64,000 nucleotides of DNA from Actinernus sp. WN-2022 (GCA_030867875.1 JAOWCC010001634.1:99241321-99305320); one strand, 5' to 3'. Shown: positions 1 through 12,350, numbered from the stretch's first letter. The notes: a model not told the origin generated them from the sequence alone. Program-made: numbers and translations.

Positions 1-396
1 GCAACTGTTGCAATCTTATTGTCCCGCCCGTAGGTTACGCTCTTCGTCCAATTACTTATTACTTAAACCAGTTACTAGACTTAAAACGTACGGCGACAGG
101 GCATTTTCAGTGGCTGCGCCGTGCCTATGGAACTCTCTTCCATTGGATATTAAATGCAGTGAGTCAGTTAAAGTTTTTAAGAACAGACTTAAGACCTGGC
201 TTTTTAAACAAGCCTTTAATTTATAGATTATCCTTGTTATATCCCATGTATATAAATTTTTATAATACAGTTTTTAATTTTTAGCATAGTTTGTATTATT
301 AGATTCATTTAAATATTTGTATGGATGTAAAGCGTTATTGGTCTTAACGGAAATGACGCTATATAAATAAATGATATTATTATTATTATTATTATT
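1..396 (+). mobile_element. 3' end of a non-LTR retrotransposon (CR1/Rex-like)
   Basis: An open frame runs from the window edge to a stop at 224-226. Its C-terminal residues YGDRAFSVAAPCLWNSLP, followed by SVKVFKNRLKTWLF, are the signature tail of many animal LINE reverse transcriptase proteins, after the RT domain. A 3' UTR follows and ends in a short (ATT)n run at about 374-396, the usual simple-repeat tail of CR1/Rex-type LINEs. The element is cut by the window edge, so the RT core is not visible. Family assignment below the LINE level is uncertain. Confidence 0.8.
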
Positions 397-1074
397 TTAA
401 GATGGATGGAGAGAAAGCGCCACGACGTGCGCACGCAGACATTAATGTAAAATTTAACGCATGCGCAGACATTTTTGTTGCACCGAACAAAAAAAACGGC
501 CTGCAGATTTAGACTCGGGCGGCCAAAGGCCTGGCCCGAGTAATGAGAAAGTGCTAAAAAAAATTGAATTTGAACTTGGGTCGACCTATAAATCAAATAA
601 GAACGGCGCATGAAAAGTACGGCGTTTGAACTGGGCCTAATTAAGACAATTAAGAAAATCCCCACGTAACTAATGCCTGCTTCTATATTTTGTAATATCC
701 TCATTCTTTATATTTCCTTAACACTGTAATCTTTGTTTTTCCTTTCCCTTTACATTTTTCCTTAAAATGCTAGAGTTAAACAAGGGCCCGTACTATAAAA
801 GGGGAAATACCCTAACCCTTCTCGCTCTTTGGGATTCGAAATTTGAATTTCAAATTCAGAACAGTCAAGCAAGTAATCAGTCTTCTCCTGTTACAATACT
901 ACATTACTGAAGGCAAAAGTAAACAGAAGGAAGCTAGTTGCTCACGAAACTATTGTATTCGATTGTATTCACGAACCAATCATAGACGCCGTTCAATGAC
1001 AAGACATTAAGATAGTTTAGTTAAACATGGCGGCCCGTCTTGTTCAACCAGTGCTGTATACAGTTATAGACTTA
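397..1074. other. Intergenic stretch, no gene recognised
   Basis: Unique-looking A+T-rich sequence between the LINE tail and the direct repeats. The small open frames here have no coding character that I can see. No repeat or hairpin stands out. Confidence 0.5.
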
Positions 1075-1577
1075 GTCTAGGCCAACTTTAGCAGCCTTGA
1101 GTTGCCTAAGAAACAGATTCTTTACGACTAGGATGTCAAGTGATTCAGGATAGCTACGTCTTGGGACCAGAAACTGCGAAGTTGTATTTTATTTTGATGC
1201 AAATGTCTGAAGGGTTGTGTTTTGTTACGCCAGTGTTTGGAAAGCGAAAGTCGTGAATGGACGAAAAACATTTTCAAACTTTTGATGTAGAAACACTGAC
1301 TTGTATGGCCAAATATTGTACTACACTTGGATAATATGTACCCAGGAGACGTCAATAGCTTTTATTGCACTCAATTTGGTGCAGAAAGGTGTTTTTGCGT
1401 ACAAAACGCTCGCCAGATTGAGAGAGAAACCAAAATGGTCTTGGCTGGGCCAATTTAGTAGCCTTAATTTACCTTAGGTTGCCATAAGAAGTAGATTATT
1501 TACGATTAGGATGTCAAGCGATTCAGGATAGCTACGTTTTAGGACCAGAAGCTGCGAAGTTGTATTTTATTTTGAGG
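1075..1577. repeat. Pair of ~125-bp direct repeats
   Basis: Positions 1075-1199 and 1443-1577 are diverged direct copies, about 370 bp apart. Shared landmarks are GATGTCAAG, then GATTCAGGATAGCTACGT, then CTGCGAAGTTGTATTTTATT in both. They are probably two fragments of one dispersed repeat, or a local tandem duplication with unrelated sequence between them. Confidence 0.75.
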
Positions 1578-1917
1578 CATTAGACTCTAGAGTTTTATAA
1601 ATAATTAGTAACGCGAGTGTATTGTGTTTTTTCGTGTCGAAAAACGTATGTTTAAGCCACAATTTCCCGCTGTAAATTTAGTATGGTACCCCAGGGGTTG
1701 TAGAGTGTTTATTTGGTGAAAATCCATGCAGAAATCAATTTTCTAGCCCAAATGTTTGACCTCTGTTCTGAACTTCCTTCGCACCGAAGGTCAAACATTT
1801 GTAACAGACAGAAACAAGGAAGTTGATTGGTTGATTTTGACAGATGTCATGGCAGACGACACTGAAAATGAATTTATAATTTGGGGGCGTAAGGGAAAAA
1901 ACGGGGGGTTCGTTGCA

Positions 1918-2045
1918 AGCCCTCCTTTCCCTTTCCCTTTCCCTTTCCTCTCCCCATTCCCCCTCCCCCCTCCCCCCTCTTCCAATTCCCTCCCTCTACC
2001 CTCCTCTTCCCAATTCCCCCTGGGCTTGCTACGCAGGCTACTCGT
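1918..2045. repeat. Polypyrimidine tract, (CCCTTT)n-like
   Basis: The plus strand is almost purely C and T, beginning with five or so CCTTTC-type units and grading into irregular C-rich sequence. This is a low-complexity, potentially triplex-forming tract. Open frames on either strand here are composition artefacts. Confidence 0.85.
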
Positions 2046-2201
2046 TCCCATTTGATTACCTATACTAATTAGAGATATTTCCATAGGATTCTTTGTAATC
2101 GCTCATACAAATCGTAAGCTTGGGCTACCTATGGGGTAACCAGTTCCTGTAAAAACTAGTGTTGGTCTGCGTCGGCGGGGAAGATAAACACTGGTATATA
2201 A

Positions 2202-2358
2202 TCAACTAAAGTCGATTGAGGTATGCTAACCGCCGTGGAAAGCGAGTAGCAGCTGACGTTTCGAGCGCTAGCCCTTCGTCAGAGCTTGATAGCGCTCGAA
2301 ACGTCAGCTGCTACTCGCTTTCCACGGCGGTTAGCATACCTCAATCGACTTTAATTGA
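2202..2358. repeat. Perfect-looking hairpin MITE, 69-bp arms
   Basis: Arms at 2202-2270 and 2290-2358 are near-perfect reverse complements around a 19-bp loop. The arm includes GAGGTATGCTAACCGCC and ends at GCGCTCGAAACGTC. There is no coding capacity. The structure fits a nonautonomous hairpin element. The high arm identity points to recent mobility or strong gene conversion. Confidence 0.8.
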
Positions 2359-2586
2359 TCATATCAGTGTAAATAATCGATCGGACTGATTATTGTTGAC
2401 ACATGTGGGTTACCTGTCGTTCCTTTGCCGCGCGAGCATGGTTGTGAAGTTATCGAAGTTTTTCATCTAAAAATTGTACTTTCGCATATCCGAAAATTTG
2501 ACAATAAAACTACCTGCCTGTAAAACCAATCCACTGAATTGTACTTTCTCATCCGAAAAAATGGACGATAAAGTTATATTAATAGC

Positions 2587-3195
2587 TGTAAATCAAACCC
2601 GCTGAATCTGTAGCTTATTTATTATTTTGTAGCCTGTATTAGTTTGAAGACATCGGAGAACGTTTTGAGCGAGATTTAAGCGTTTGATGTAAAAGTATTA
2701 GAAAGGGAAGACACGGTGAGCCGGTGTTTACTTTTTGACAGTAACGCATAACCCCACGGGGAGTGACAGGCCATGCCTTACCCTATCCTAGAAAAGAAAT
2801 GCGTACGCGACATTTTTCGTGACTCATAACTAAATGTTCCTAGTACCTCCCATACTGAGTCGTTTTTTGTTAACAACGTTGCAGTGAAAAAGGAAACACC
2901 TCGGCTAACAAAAACGAAAGTAAAATGTGTTTAAATGTTGTCTTAAACTATAAAGCTTGCCAAGAAAGTCACATCAGAAGTGAGAAAATACTTAAAGAAC
3001 TCACATATGTAAATTAAATTAGAGATTATGAAATCTGGTCGGTTTTCTGATGGCCGTGTCTTGCCTTTGAAAACTTTATAGCAAGGCGAACAGGTATCTG
3101 TGAACTCAAACCAAAACATTATCAGATGTCTTCAACTAATACAGGCTACAGAATGATGAATAATCTACACATTCAGCGGGTTCGTTTTACGACGT
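2587..3195. repeat. Inverted repeat pair with ~85-bp arms
   Basis: The segment at about 2590-2675 (with AACCCGCTGAA and TAGCCTGTATTAGTTTGAAG) recurs inverted at about 3110-3190. The arms are roughly 80% identical and about 430 bp apart. This is consistent with an old TIR-type MITE; exact ends and a target duplication could not be fixed. Confidence 0.6.
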
Positions 3196-3329
3196 GCGGC
3201 AACGAAACCACAGGCAGGCCATTTCGCTAGGCGCTTCTTTCGTACGCATGTGCATGGGCTTATTTAATATTTAAAAGACTCGTGTAAGCATCAGTAATAC
3301 ATAAATACAACGTACTATCTAAGAAATGT

Positions 3330-4313
3330 TCAAAGTCTCGCATCTAGTTCAGTTCTTTTCCGTAGAACAGTCAAAGCGATTGGAACATCACTCTTGTTTC
3401 GCTGGAACAGTTTCGATATTGTCATTGCTCCAGCCCTTCTTATCTCTCGCATTCTCCAAAACAAAATAATAGGATTCAACGTGGAGTTCGTATAAATAAG
3501 AACAACGGTTATACTTTCCGCTCCCCAACTAGAAGCCGACTCACCAACTATTCCAGTTACTAAAACGGTACAAAAAAAAGGAAGGCAGCAAATCAGGAAA
3601 ACTATAAACACATACAACATTGTTTCCGTTGACTTTTTGTAGCGCCTCGTGTTAATTGCAGTCTGGTTCTCGGGGTTAATACAAGAGGTTCGAATTTGTG
3701 CTCTGTTCTTTCTTAAAGTGTGGAGTGTCTTCACGTAGCAAATTGAAGCTGTGACAATGCTGAAAACCATGAAAGCTGCAGTCACCTTAAAGTATACCAA
3801 CCTCTGTGGCAAGTAAAGCTGCGATACCGTACAAAATACTGACAGAATCCATATCAGAACAACAACTGCTATTACTCTTTTTCTGGTGACAGTATATCGA
3901 TAGTTATTTCCGAGATGAACTATCAGATACCTATCTACAGCGATAGCAGTGAGGTTAAAGATCGAAGCAGCGGTCAAGAATCCTCCTACATACGTTATTA
4001 GACCATTACGGCAGTAGAGAGTGAAGCTGTCGCTGAGTTCACCGATTTTCTTGGCCAAAAACGCAGGTTGAATGACAGCGCCGGACAATAAATCCGACAT
4101 GGCGAGACTGTATAATAATATTGTAGATGGCTTGCGTAGGGCAGGAGAACGGTATATAGCTATTAGCAGGAATATGTTAAGAATTGTTGTGGGTAGAATA
4201 AGAATTGCATCGAGGACACTAGCAACTATGTAGACTTCTCTCACTTTGTCGATATTCTCAGCATTGTATGTCAAAAACATACAATGCTGAATGCGTGACT
4301 TGTTACCACTCAT
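3330..4313 (-). CDS. Class A (rhodopsin-like) orphan GPCR, copy 1
   Basis: A 327-aa, intronless seven-transmembrane receptor. I take the ATG at 4311-4313 (MSGNKS) because the paralogue at 23.5 kb starts at the same place. Approximate helices are TM1 30-54, TM2 64-86 with LAMSD, TM3 101-131 with Cys101 and DRY 127-129, TM4 147-165, TM5 174-196, TM6 230-254 with CCLP in place of CWxP, and TM7 263-287 with NPIIL in place of NPxxY. N4-K-S6 is a potential glycosylation site. The second extracellular loop is very short, and no cysteine to pair with Cys101 is evident in it, as in melanocortin/adenosine-type (MECA) receptors. It should be a plasma-membrane, G-protein-coupled receptor; the ligand is unknown. 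Its C-terminus (KRTELDARL) differs from that of the paralogue. Confidence 0.9.
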   Translation of the reverse strand: MSGNKSRIQHCMFLTYNAENIDKVREVYIVASVLDAILILPTTILNIFLLIAIYRSPALRKPSTILLYSLAMSDLLSGAVIQPAFLAKKIGELSDSFTLYCRNGLITYVGGFLTAASIFNLTAIAVDRYLIVHLGNNYRYTVTRKRVIAVVVLIWILSVFCTVSQLYLPQRLVYFKVTAAFMVFSIVTASICYVKTLHTLRKNRAQIRTSCINPENQTAINTRRYKKSTETMLYVFIVFLICCLPFFCTVLVTGIVGESASSWGAESITVVLIYTNSTLNPIILFWRMREIRRAGAMTISKLFQRNKSDVPIALTVLRKRTELDARL

Positions 4314-4530
4314 GTTGTAACGCACGATGCGGTGACACTGTTGAGTTGCCTGAATCTGTATGGCGTTGACACCAATAGTCAAGTTTACTTAGTTGCTCTT
4401 TCAGTCCTAGTTGGTTGTGGTGCTTTGAGGTGTCACGGGCTGGAGCTATATTTGCTAGGCCTTGCACGGCAAATTTGTGGGATGCGTTACAGAATGTCAC
4501 GCGAGTTTCAATGCGTGTTCGATCGTCATA
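4314..4530 (-). promoter_or_regulatory. 5' flank shared by both GPCR copies
   Basis: About 200 bp upstream of the start codon aligns with 23290-23497 upstream of the second receptor, at visibly lower identity than the coding region. Shared blocks include CAGTGTCACCGCATCGTGCG next to the ATG. It probably holds the 5' UTR and core promoter carried along in the duplication. I identify no specific motif. Confidence 0.55.
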
Positions 4531-5126
4531 TACCTGTGAATTTAGTTAAAAAAATTAATTTAAATTTACAATCAGGTATGTTGCATCATTTGGTCAACCC
4601 GGGCAAGAACCTACAAAATAATTATGTAAACATCATAATTCGAAATTAATCATTTAACGGGATACCAGAGTGAAAAATACAGAATAACGAGCACGAGCAT
4701 CTCAAGGTTGGCCCGCAAAGCCCGCGAAGACCTGCAGTTACTTCCGTATTTTACGTCACTTCGTCGCACCGGAGTCTTGTGTTCTTTGTATACGTAGAAT
4801 TTTCATAATGGCAGAGCCATTATTTACTAGTACATAAAGATGACGAAGACATACAAAATTGTGAGATTTCTGAGAAGACTGGGAGGATGATGAAAACTAT
4901 TTGGAAGTCGAAATGACCAAAGTTTCTACGATGCGAGATGTCGCTGTATGTGTTGATATTGTACAGAAATTCCTATCCTTGAATAAAAGACTAAAGGTAA
5001 ATTACGATGCACTGGTATTTCTGTTGGATTCGAAACGTGTTTGATTACTGGTTCGAGGTATTTATTGATCCGATTCGATCTGTAATGTTATACTTTTATC
5101 AGCCTCTATCTAAGTTGTTTCAGGCA

Positions 5127-5330
5127 TTAAACTTTAGTGCCGCAATTCCTCAAGACGAAACACCGCCGGAAGTTCGATAGGGCCACCCGATGAAATGTTT
5201 CGTTTACTGATCGTCCTCTGGCTCGTGATGGTGGAACCAAGTTGGCTTGAAGACTCGCATAAAAGATGTTCATGTATTCCTCGACTACTTTTCCTCTATC
5301 TACTAGATGTGGTTCTACTTGTAGCAAGCG
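5127..5330 (-). other. Possible terminal coding exon, unknown
   Basis: Reading right to left from about 5316, an open frame runs VEPHLVDRGKVVEEYMNIFY onwards to a stop at 5127-5129, with ordinary amino-acid composition. There is no ATG start; the upstream part looks intronic. It could be the last exon of a split gene or chance. I recognise no family. Confidence 0.25.
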
Positions 5331-5492
5331 TGCATGGTAAAAGCACACAAGTATGTAGAATCTAGACAAAAGAGAAATTTCGGAAAGACAAACTATAAAC
5401 AAAATGATACAGCAATAAAGCTTGCGTGGATGAATGTAAAAGTTCCCTATGTTTTTGTTTTTATTCCGCGCCCTTAAAATAATTCAATACAA

Positions 5493-5887
5493 GACTTTCA
5501 TAATGGCCGCCTCCTAATTTGCATATGTGATTTTCCGTTTCGGTTGTTTATCCACATTTATAGAAAATATGAACATTGCCATGTGAAAGAGCATGTCGAC
5601 ATTAGTGAACTTGCGAAAGTTGAGTGCTGTAGCTTAAAAAGCAATGAAGTTACAGCCAGTTGAAATTAGAGTGATTTGTATGAGAAAAACAACGGACGCC
5701 TTTCTAGCCTCGCTTTCATGTTTTTCTGCATTAGAAATGCTCGTAGCTCAACAGCAATTCTCCACATTGCTCTAAAACTCAAAACTGTTACTAGTTTTAA
5801 TGTGATCTTTCATGTGGTAGCATTGGTTTCCCTCTACAGATTTATCTTCCAAATTATGCAAATTAGGAGGCGGCCATTATGAAAGTC
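5493..5887. mobile_element. TIR MITE, ~395 bp
   Basis: Terminal inverted repeats of about 33 bp lie at 5493-5525 and 5855-5887, almost perfect, with the core CATAATGGCCGCCTCC. The interior is A+T-rich and noncoding. I see no convincing target-site duplication. It is a nonautonomous DNA element of unassigned superfamily. Confidence 0.75.
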
Positions 5888-7559
5888 GTGTATGCTCTTG
5901 AGATTTACAGGGACAGGGTAGTACATGTTAAATTTCAGGTGAAAAGATTAAAAATATATATTTATTGACTGGTTTTTGAATTACAGCTTCCTAATAGCAA
6001 ATACGTTACTATTTTGAGTAAAATGAGCATATTTACAGTATGACATTACTTATGATTCCATAAACCGAAATCGAATAAAGCAAATGCAATGAAATTTTCA
6101 TGGGAAGTAGTCCAATGCCACAGATATGAAATACGCTAAAAACATCGCTTGAATCGGTCCTGTAAACACAGTTCTCGACGACTAATTTTTTTTCGAAAAC
6201 AGTCCCTTAATTTTGTTTAAACTTTGCAGTCTTGAAGGCCTACATTTAGTATACGAGGGACACGTTTTAAAAGTTTAGGTCTATATTTCGAGAAAATTGA
6301 TGATATGTAAAATATATGACGTCAACGCTGTGTTGCTATGGTAACACCGATGTCAAACAAACCTACATTTTTGGAAAGTTTATTCTATTTGTAGTAAATG
6401 GGTGAAGTGGCTAGCCCGACCGGGCTCTGACAGTGAAGTATCAGCCGTTCAAAGTGGGTATGGTGCGTCCCAGGCGAGCCACCTTAGCTTAACAATTAGA
6501 CCTCTCGCCCTCATGGGCTACGAGTCTTGTGCTATCACAAATAGACCTATAGTAGGGTAGCCAATCAGAATGCAGGATTTGTGATAGTCCACTAGCTGGT
6601 TAATACTAAACTCAAATATTCATGGCTTTGTCAAGCCAAACATCAATAGACAATATGGCTTTTGCCAAAACATCAAGCAATCGATTTAAAAAAATTATGC
6701 TCGAGACTGTTATTGCAGTGAGCCATTGTCCTTATTGTTTTCAATGATAAGAATCAACTCTATTATAAACCCGATCAAGCCATATCGAATACTGGTAAGA
6801 GCTTGGACTGCGCCGAAGAGTAGTGCAACATAGTTTATTTTAGCCGCGCTCTCCGGGCTTAAGCAGCCCAATCGGATCAGCGTTAACCTGACAGCGACCT
6901 GATAGCTCCAAGAATCAAACGCATTTCGAATTCAATTCAACCGAACTACTAATACATCATAATTTGAATTACCTTTAGTCTTTTATCCAAGGCTAGCAAT
7001 CCATTCACCTCATATCACAACACGTTACGAGCATGCCGTCCACCAACTGTGGACGTTTCCCCTTCCAAATGGCTTTCAGCATCCTCTCAGTCTTCTAAAT
7101 CTTGTTATTTCTGTTCTAGTAAGAAATGGCTCTGTCATATCGATGCCGAAATCTACTTTAATTCCGAGCGTGTGAAATTCCTACAAAGGAAACCACAGGA
7201 GACCCAAGCTATGTTTGAGACTTCAGGTAAGTTTTCATTGATTTGATCTCAGTATTTCTGGCCTAACGGATACAACCAAATACTCGTTAAAAATATCATA
7301 CAAACCCTTATAATTTGAAACTCAAACAGAGCTTGGGTTTCCTGTGAGAAAACAACTAAGTAGCACCTCCGGTGGGACCTGTATGAAGTAAAAAATGTCA
7401 CAAGAAGTAAATATAAACAAGATGGCGGCGCCCAGGTATTCGCGGGGTCGTTCTCACTGAACTCTGAAAAACATTTTATCAAATTTTAATACATTTTCTA
7501 AACAAAGAACATGTTAAAGATTCTTTTCAGCCCAATTGTGCTTTTCACTCGGATATCCC
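5888..7559. other. Intergenic stretch with no supported gene
   Basis: Mostly A+T-rich, with a G+C-richer patch at about 6405-6535. Short open frames, such as the one at 7049-7246, lack recognisable content. A short fragment near 7190-7215 recurs inverted near 7320-7350. Confidence 0.5.
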
Positions 7560-7850
7560 TTTAAGTAAGCTTTGAGTTTCAGAACAGTTTCCCAAATACG
7601 AGACGCCGTTTATACTTCTTGTTTGAAGTAAAGTGAAAAACAAACCTTCAGAGTGTAGCTTTTAGCGTTAGAATCATGTCCGTGTATGCTGCTATATACT
7701 ACTTGTTTCCCCTAATGCTTCGTAGAGGTATTTTAGCGTCAAATATATCAACTTACCCCTTGAACTGTCGTAAACCTCGGCTACGAATTCTGTAGCGCCA
7801 CGAAGATTTAATATGCACACTTATTTAAATTGCATCTTGCCGCAGGCGGA
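7560..7850 (-). repeat. Dispersed repeat, copy without MITE
   Basis: This segment matches 18345-18790 in inverted orientation. Shared landmarks include TTTAGCGTTAGAATCATGTC, CAGAACAGTTTC (as GAAACTGTTCTG there) and TTTAATATGCACACTTATTT. It serves as the empty-site version of the copy at 18.5 kb, which carries an inserted hairpin. It may belong to the same inverted duplication as the GPCRs, or simply to a repeat family. Confidence 0.65.
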
Positions 7851-8694
7851 GTTGGACACGCATTGCAAGGCACGATGGGAGATAATGTTTAATTGCTTCA
7901 TTTCAACGTGGTCGTCTAAGCGTGAGCATCTCTGACCTCCGACTTTTGGTCCGTTCTTCCTTATCATCGCGGCGTAACATCTGAAGTAGCTCTTCGATCC
8001 CTTTTCGGAAATAAATACTCTGCCAGAGTCTATCAGGCATATTGCTTAATTCACAAAGGAGCAATGTGATGTGCAGCGGACTTATTATTTTCAGGTAAAG
8101 TAACTTCACGGTGAGTTGTTGTGATCCGGAAGTCGAATTGTCAATTTTTTTACAATAATAAATATTCCTTTTTTCCTGAGTTTCTGAGCCAGCCTTTCGA
8201 ATTTTCTCTCTTTATTTATGTAACGGCCTGCGAAAACCTGCAAATATGTCGCATTTTATCATGGTTGATGACATGTCTTAGACTTTCTTGAACTAGGACC
8301 GCTAGAATCTTTGTGAACTTGTGTAGTGTTTTTTTGTTGTTGTTGTCCCTGTCAAAGGACCACTAGACCGTTCAGAAGGCATACTGTATTTTGTAAGAAA
8401 ATTATTTTTTTAAGCATAGCTTTTGTTATGTTATGATGCGAGAAGCCTTGGGGCGACCAGGAACGTTTCCCGCACCAGGTCGAGGCTAAACAGGTGCTTG
8501 AATGGGAAACATCGCCAGAAATAAGTGACATTCAGCAATTGACAGCGGCGTGTCATTGTTACGTAAAGCGCATGCGCAATCTTCATAATCCAACAAGGCG
8601 ACCAAAAAAAGATTTGGACGCTCTGAAGGATTTTACCGTGCTCTCAACTCACTTTAAACGGGGCAGACTTCACCGTTTGCAACCTGAAATGTTA

Positions 8695-8800
8695 TTGGTT
8701 ACCCAAACAATAGCCTACCCCTAAAACAATACAAACCGTAACCCTAAAACAATTGGGTTTTTTATCAGTGAAGTCCAATAGGATACGACCTACAGAACAG
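8695..8800. repeat. Dispersed repeat shared with 62455-62565
   Basis: Contains AACAATACAAACCGTAACC and then CCTAAAACAATTGGG and a CAGTGAAGTCCAAT block. The same order appears at 62455-62565. The CCCTAAAA words resemble telomeric repeats, but they occur only once or twice, so this is an ordinary dispersed repeat. Confidence 0.5.
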
Positions 8801-9800
8801 TGAAGTCTATTAACCGCTTTAAACAGCTGCTCTCGTTTATAGTTCCTATCAAACTTTCCGTACGGGCTAACAGTAATCAAAACATAAACATACTTGTTGT
8901 TTCTTGCGTGCTTACTGGAGGCCGCACGACCAATTTAATCTGACCATTATTAAATACTGTGCATTAAAGTGAACTCATTAAAAGAACGCTAAGCAACATC
9001 TAATACATTTGATCGTAAGGGACTGATCAAAATCTATCAAAACTTGAAGAATACTATTTTCTCACAGTTTTTAAAAACATATTTACATTCAAATTAACTC
9101 AAATTATAGCGAACCAATCAGCAGTTATCCCACAGGAATATATCATGTGGACTGGCTATTTCTAGAAAGATTTTAGCATTTCACGAGTTTAATGATGATA
9201 TATGACTAGAATACCTAAAATTTAAACAAGCCACATAAGTATTTTGCAATCAATGTATTTTTGTTGCCGTTTCCTGATAATATCTGATGGCGTGTACGAC
9301 GTAGCAACAGTAACTATGGCTGGGGCGTCGGATAATTTTTAATCTGACAAAAATTCAATGTTAGGAACTTTGTTTTAAAAAATATTATTGCTTTGAACTC
9401 TTCTGATTGGACGGGAGGTTTCCACACAAAGGGAAAGTGGTTTTAAAATGCAGTTCCAGTGGATTTTATTTCAAAAAATTATTATTTAATAATTGATGTG
9501 GCTCAATATAATATCAAAAACGGTAAATTATATCGTGCAAGAAGCCTATTGCTGTGAACAACACGCATTTTTCCGGCACGCATCCAAACATATTTATTAC
9601 TTAATGATGGAACAGTATAGAGAATCATGCAGAACTGCCAAGTCTTCCACTGCGTCCACACTAGAATCAGTTCGGTACAAATTCGTATCTCTCTTCAAAT
9701 GGAGGCAATTTGTAAAAAGAACAGAGAGAACTCTATCGCGCATGCGCTAGCAGAAAGAACGCGTGTCTTCAGGAACTGGTGTGAAATGCCTCATTGTTAC
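8801..9800. other. A+T-rich intergenic stretch
   Basis: No gene recognised. A few short open frames occur near 9493-9830, directly next to the satellite; nothing in their translations suggests a protein family. Confidence 0.4.
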
Positions 9801-11247
9801 GTACCTTATTCATACCTCATGTCGACGTGGTAAGAAGTCTGGTAACAATGGTATCAGAGTGAGGCCAGTTATACCAAAGATTACAATAATGCAGTCGGTC
9901 AGAAATGTCTTAGTTTCTGTCATACAACACAGTCTGCCATGTACCTTATTCATACCTCATGCCCACGTGGTAAGAAGTCTGGTAACAATGGTATCAGAGT
10001 GAGGCCAGTTGTACCAAAGATTACAATAATGGAGTCGGTCAGAACTGTCTTAGTTTCTGTCATACAACACAGTCTGCCATGTACCTTATTCATACCTCAT
10101 GCTCACGTGGTAAGAAGTCTGGTAACAATGGTATCAGAGTGAGGCCAGTTGTACCAAAGATTACAATAATGGAGTCGGTCAGAAATGTCTTAGTTTCTAT
10201 CATACAACACAGTCTGCCATGTACCTTATTCATACCTCGTGTCCACGTGGTAAGAAGTCTGGTAACAATGGTATCAGAGTGAGGCCAGTTGTACCAAAGA
10301 TTACAATAATGGAGTCGGTCAGAAATGTCTTAGTTTCTGTCATACAACACAGTCTGCCATGTACCTTATTCATATCTCATGTCCACGTGGTAAGAAGTCT
10401 GGTAACAATGGTATCAGAGTGAGGCCAGTTGTACCAAAGATTACAATAATGGAGTCGGTCAGAAATGTCTTAGTTTCTGTCATACAACACAGTCTGCCAT
10501 GTACCTTGTTCATATCTCATGTCCACGTGGTAAGAAGTCTGGTAACAATGGTATCAGAGTGAGGCCAGTTGTACCAAAGATTACAATAATGGAGTCGGTC
10601 AGAAATGTCTTAGTTTCTGTCATACAACACAGTCTGCCATGTACCTTATTCATATCTCATGTCCACGTGGTAAGAAGTCTGGTAACAATGGTATCAGAGT
10701 GAGGCCAGTTGTACCAAAGATTACAATAATGGAGTCGGTCAGAAATGTCTTAGTTTCTGTCATACAACACAGTCTGCCATGTACCTTATTCATACCTCAT
10801 GTCCACGTGGTAAGAAGTCTGGTAACAATGGTATCAGAGTGAGGCCAGTTGTACCAAAGATTACAATAATGGAGTCGGTCAGAAATGTCTTAGTTTCTGT
10901 CATACAACACAGTCTGCCATGTACCTTATTCATATCTCATGTCCACGTGGTAAGAAGTCTGGTAACAATGGTATCAGAGTGAGGCCAGTTGTACCAAAGA
11001 TTACAATAATGGAGTCGGTCAGAAATGTCTTAGTTTCTGTCATACAACACAGTCTGCCATGTACCTTATTCATATCTCATGCCCACGTGGTAAGAAGTCT
11101 GGTAACAATGGTATCAGAGTGAGGCCAGTTGTACCAAAGATTACAATAATGGAGTCGGTCAGAAATGTCTTAGTTTCTGTCATACAACACAGCCTGCCAT
11201 GTACCTTATTCATATCTCATGTCCACGTGGTAAGAAGTCTGGTAACA
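9801..11247 (+). repeat. 140-bp satellite array, 10 full units plus 47 bp
   Basis: Units begin at 9801, 9941, 10081 and every 140 bp to 11061, with a partial eleventh at 11201-11247. Units 3-10 differ by only one or a few bases. Unit 1 is the most diverged, for example GACGTG instead of CACGTG at offset 24-29. From unit 2 on, every unit carries a canonical E-box CACGTG followed directly by GTAAG. Each unit happens to leave an open frame of 67 codons, but 140 is not a multiple of three, so successive frames overlap in different phases. These are not genes. The homogeneity indicates recent amplification. Confidence 0.95.
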
Positions 11248-12350
11248 TAATTAGCATACTCTATAACTCATATATGCAAAATTCAAATCAAGAACTACTT
11301 TATTATTCACCTACTTACTTGATGTAGAATCGATTTTAATGATTAAATATTAATCTAGGCTTATAAAGCTGATGTGGGCCTGCTTTACTCCTCACACACT
11401 CCTCACTACAATAACCTTTTTGGACACATCACTCGACTCATATTGATTTTTCTCTCTTATGGTTCAACCATGATCCAAGCTGATCAAATACCGTGAAGAC
11501 AGCCTGTACTGGACGGCAAACAAACTTCAAAAACACAGTTTTAGAAAGATCGACAATCAATTGGTGGTGGAAAATAGCATTTACAAACAGGTTTTGCTAA
11601 TGACACTACCGATCTCGTATAAGGGCGTTTAAATAAATGAAGTCAGATATTCTATTGCCATCTAGTACAACCACGTGATTGCATTCCTGCAAAAGGACTA
11701 TTAGCAATTACCAAGGGCCTAATTTATATATCTCCCTATTAAAATTATCTCCATTAGGAGAGTCGCACACCCATGGCCACACTTACTTATGTTAAGAAAA
11801 GGGATCTTACGATTTTAGACAAAAAATTACTTTAGGAGAAACATATAATAAATTAACAAGTTCTAGTTTAGCCCACGCTCGACGCATCCAAATTTGAGTT
11901 ACTTTAATTAAAACGTTATTTTGTTAAACTCGTTTGGAACACGAGCCTGTATTTACTAAGGTCACTTTCGATCCATTGACAACATTGAATAGAACTCATC
12001 ATCCAATAACCTGTTTTTGATTACAGGGTACTAATTAAGTATTGATTATATCTTAAGCTACGGTACCAAGCGATCCCGACAACAAGCCAATAAGATTTGA
12101 GTATTTCTTATTACAGTTCCGTACTTTGAAAGGTACCAAACCCATTGACCTTTCCGTCAATATAAATTAGTTACTAACTTCAAGTTGGATTTCTACGGGA
12201 AATATATAAAGACTCATATAATGTTTTACGCCCAAACTATGATATTTGATCTCTAGTTTCACCTTTGATATATCTTATGTATGTTGTCGATCGTTTGAAA
12301 CATCTTTCAAGGTCAGTTTTCCTTTGTTCAGGTCACGACCGGGGGCAGTA
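11248..12350. other. A+T-rich intergenic or intronic stretch
   Basis: No coding signal found on either strand. If the exon at 12356-12508 is real, this would be the beginning of its first intron. Confidence 0.4.

Noticed and set aside
1756..2084. Pro/Ser-rich and Gly/Glu-rich open frames on opposite strands
   Set aside because: Composition artefacts of the polypyrimidine tract.
9763..11250. Series of overlapping 67-codon open frames and CRISPR-like regularity
   Set aside because: The 140-bp units are direct satellite repeats without unique spacers, and the frames shift phase from unit to unit.
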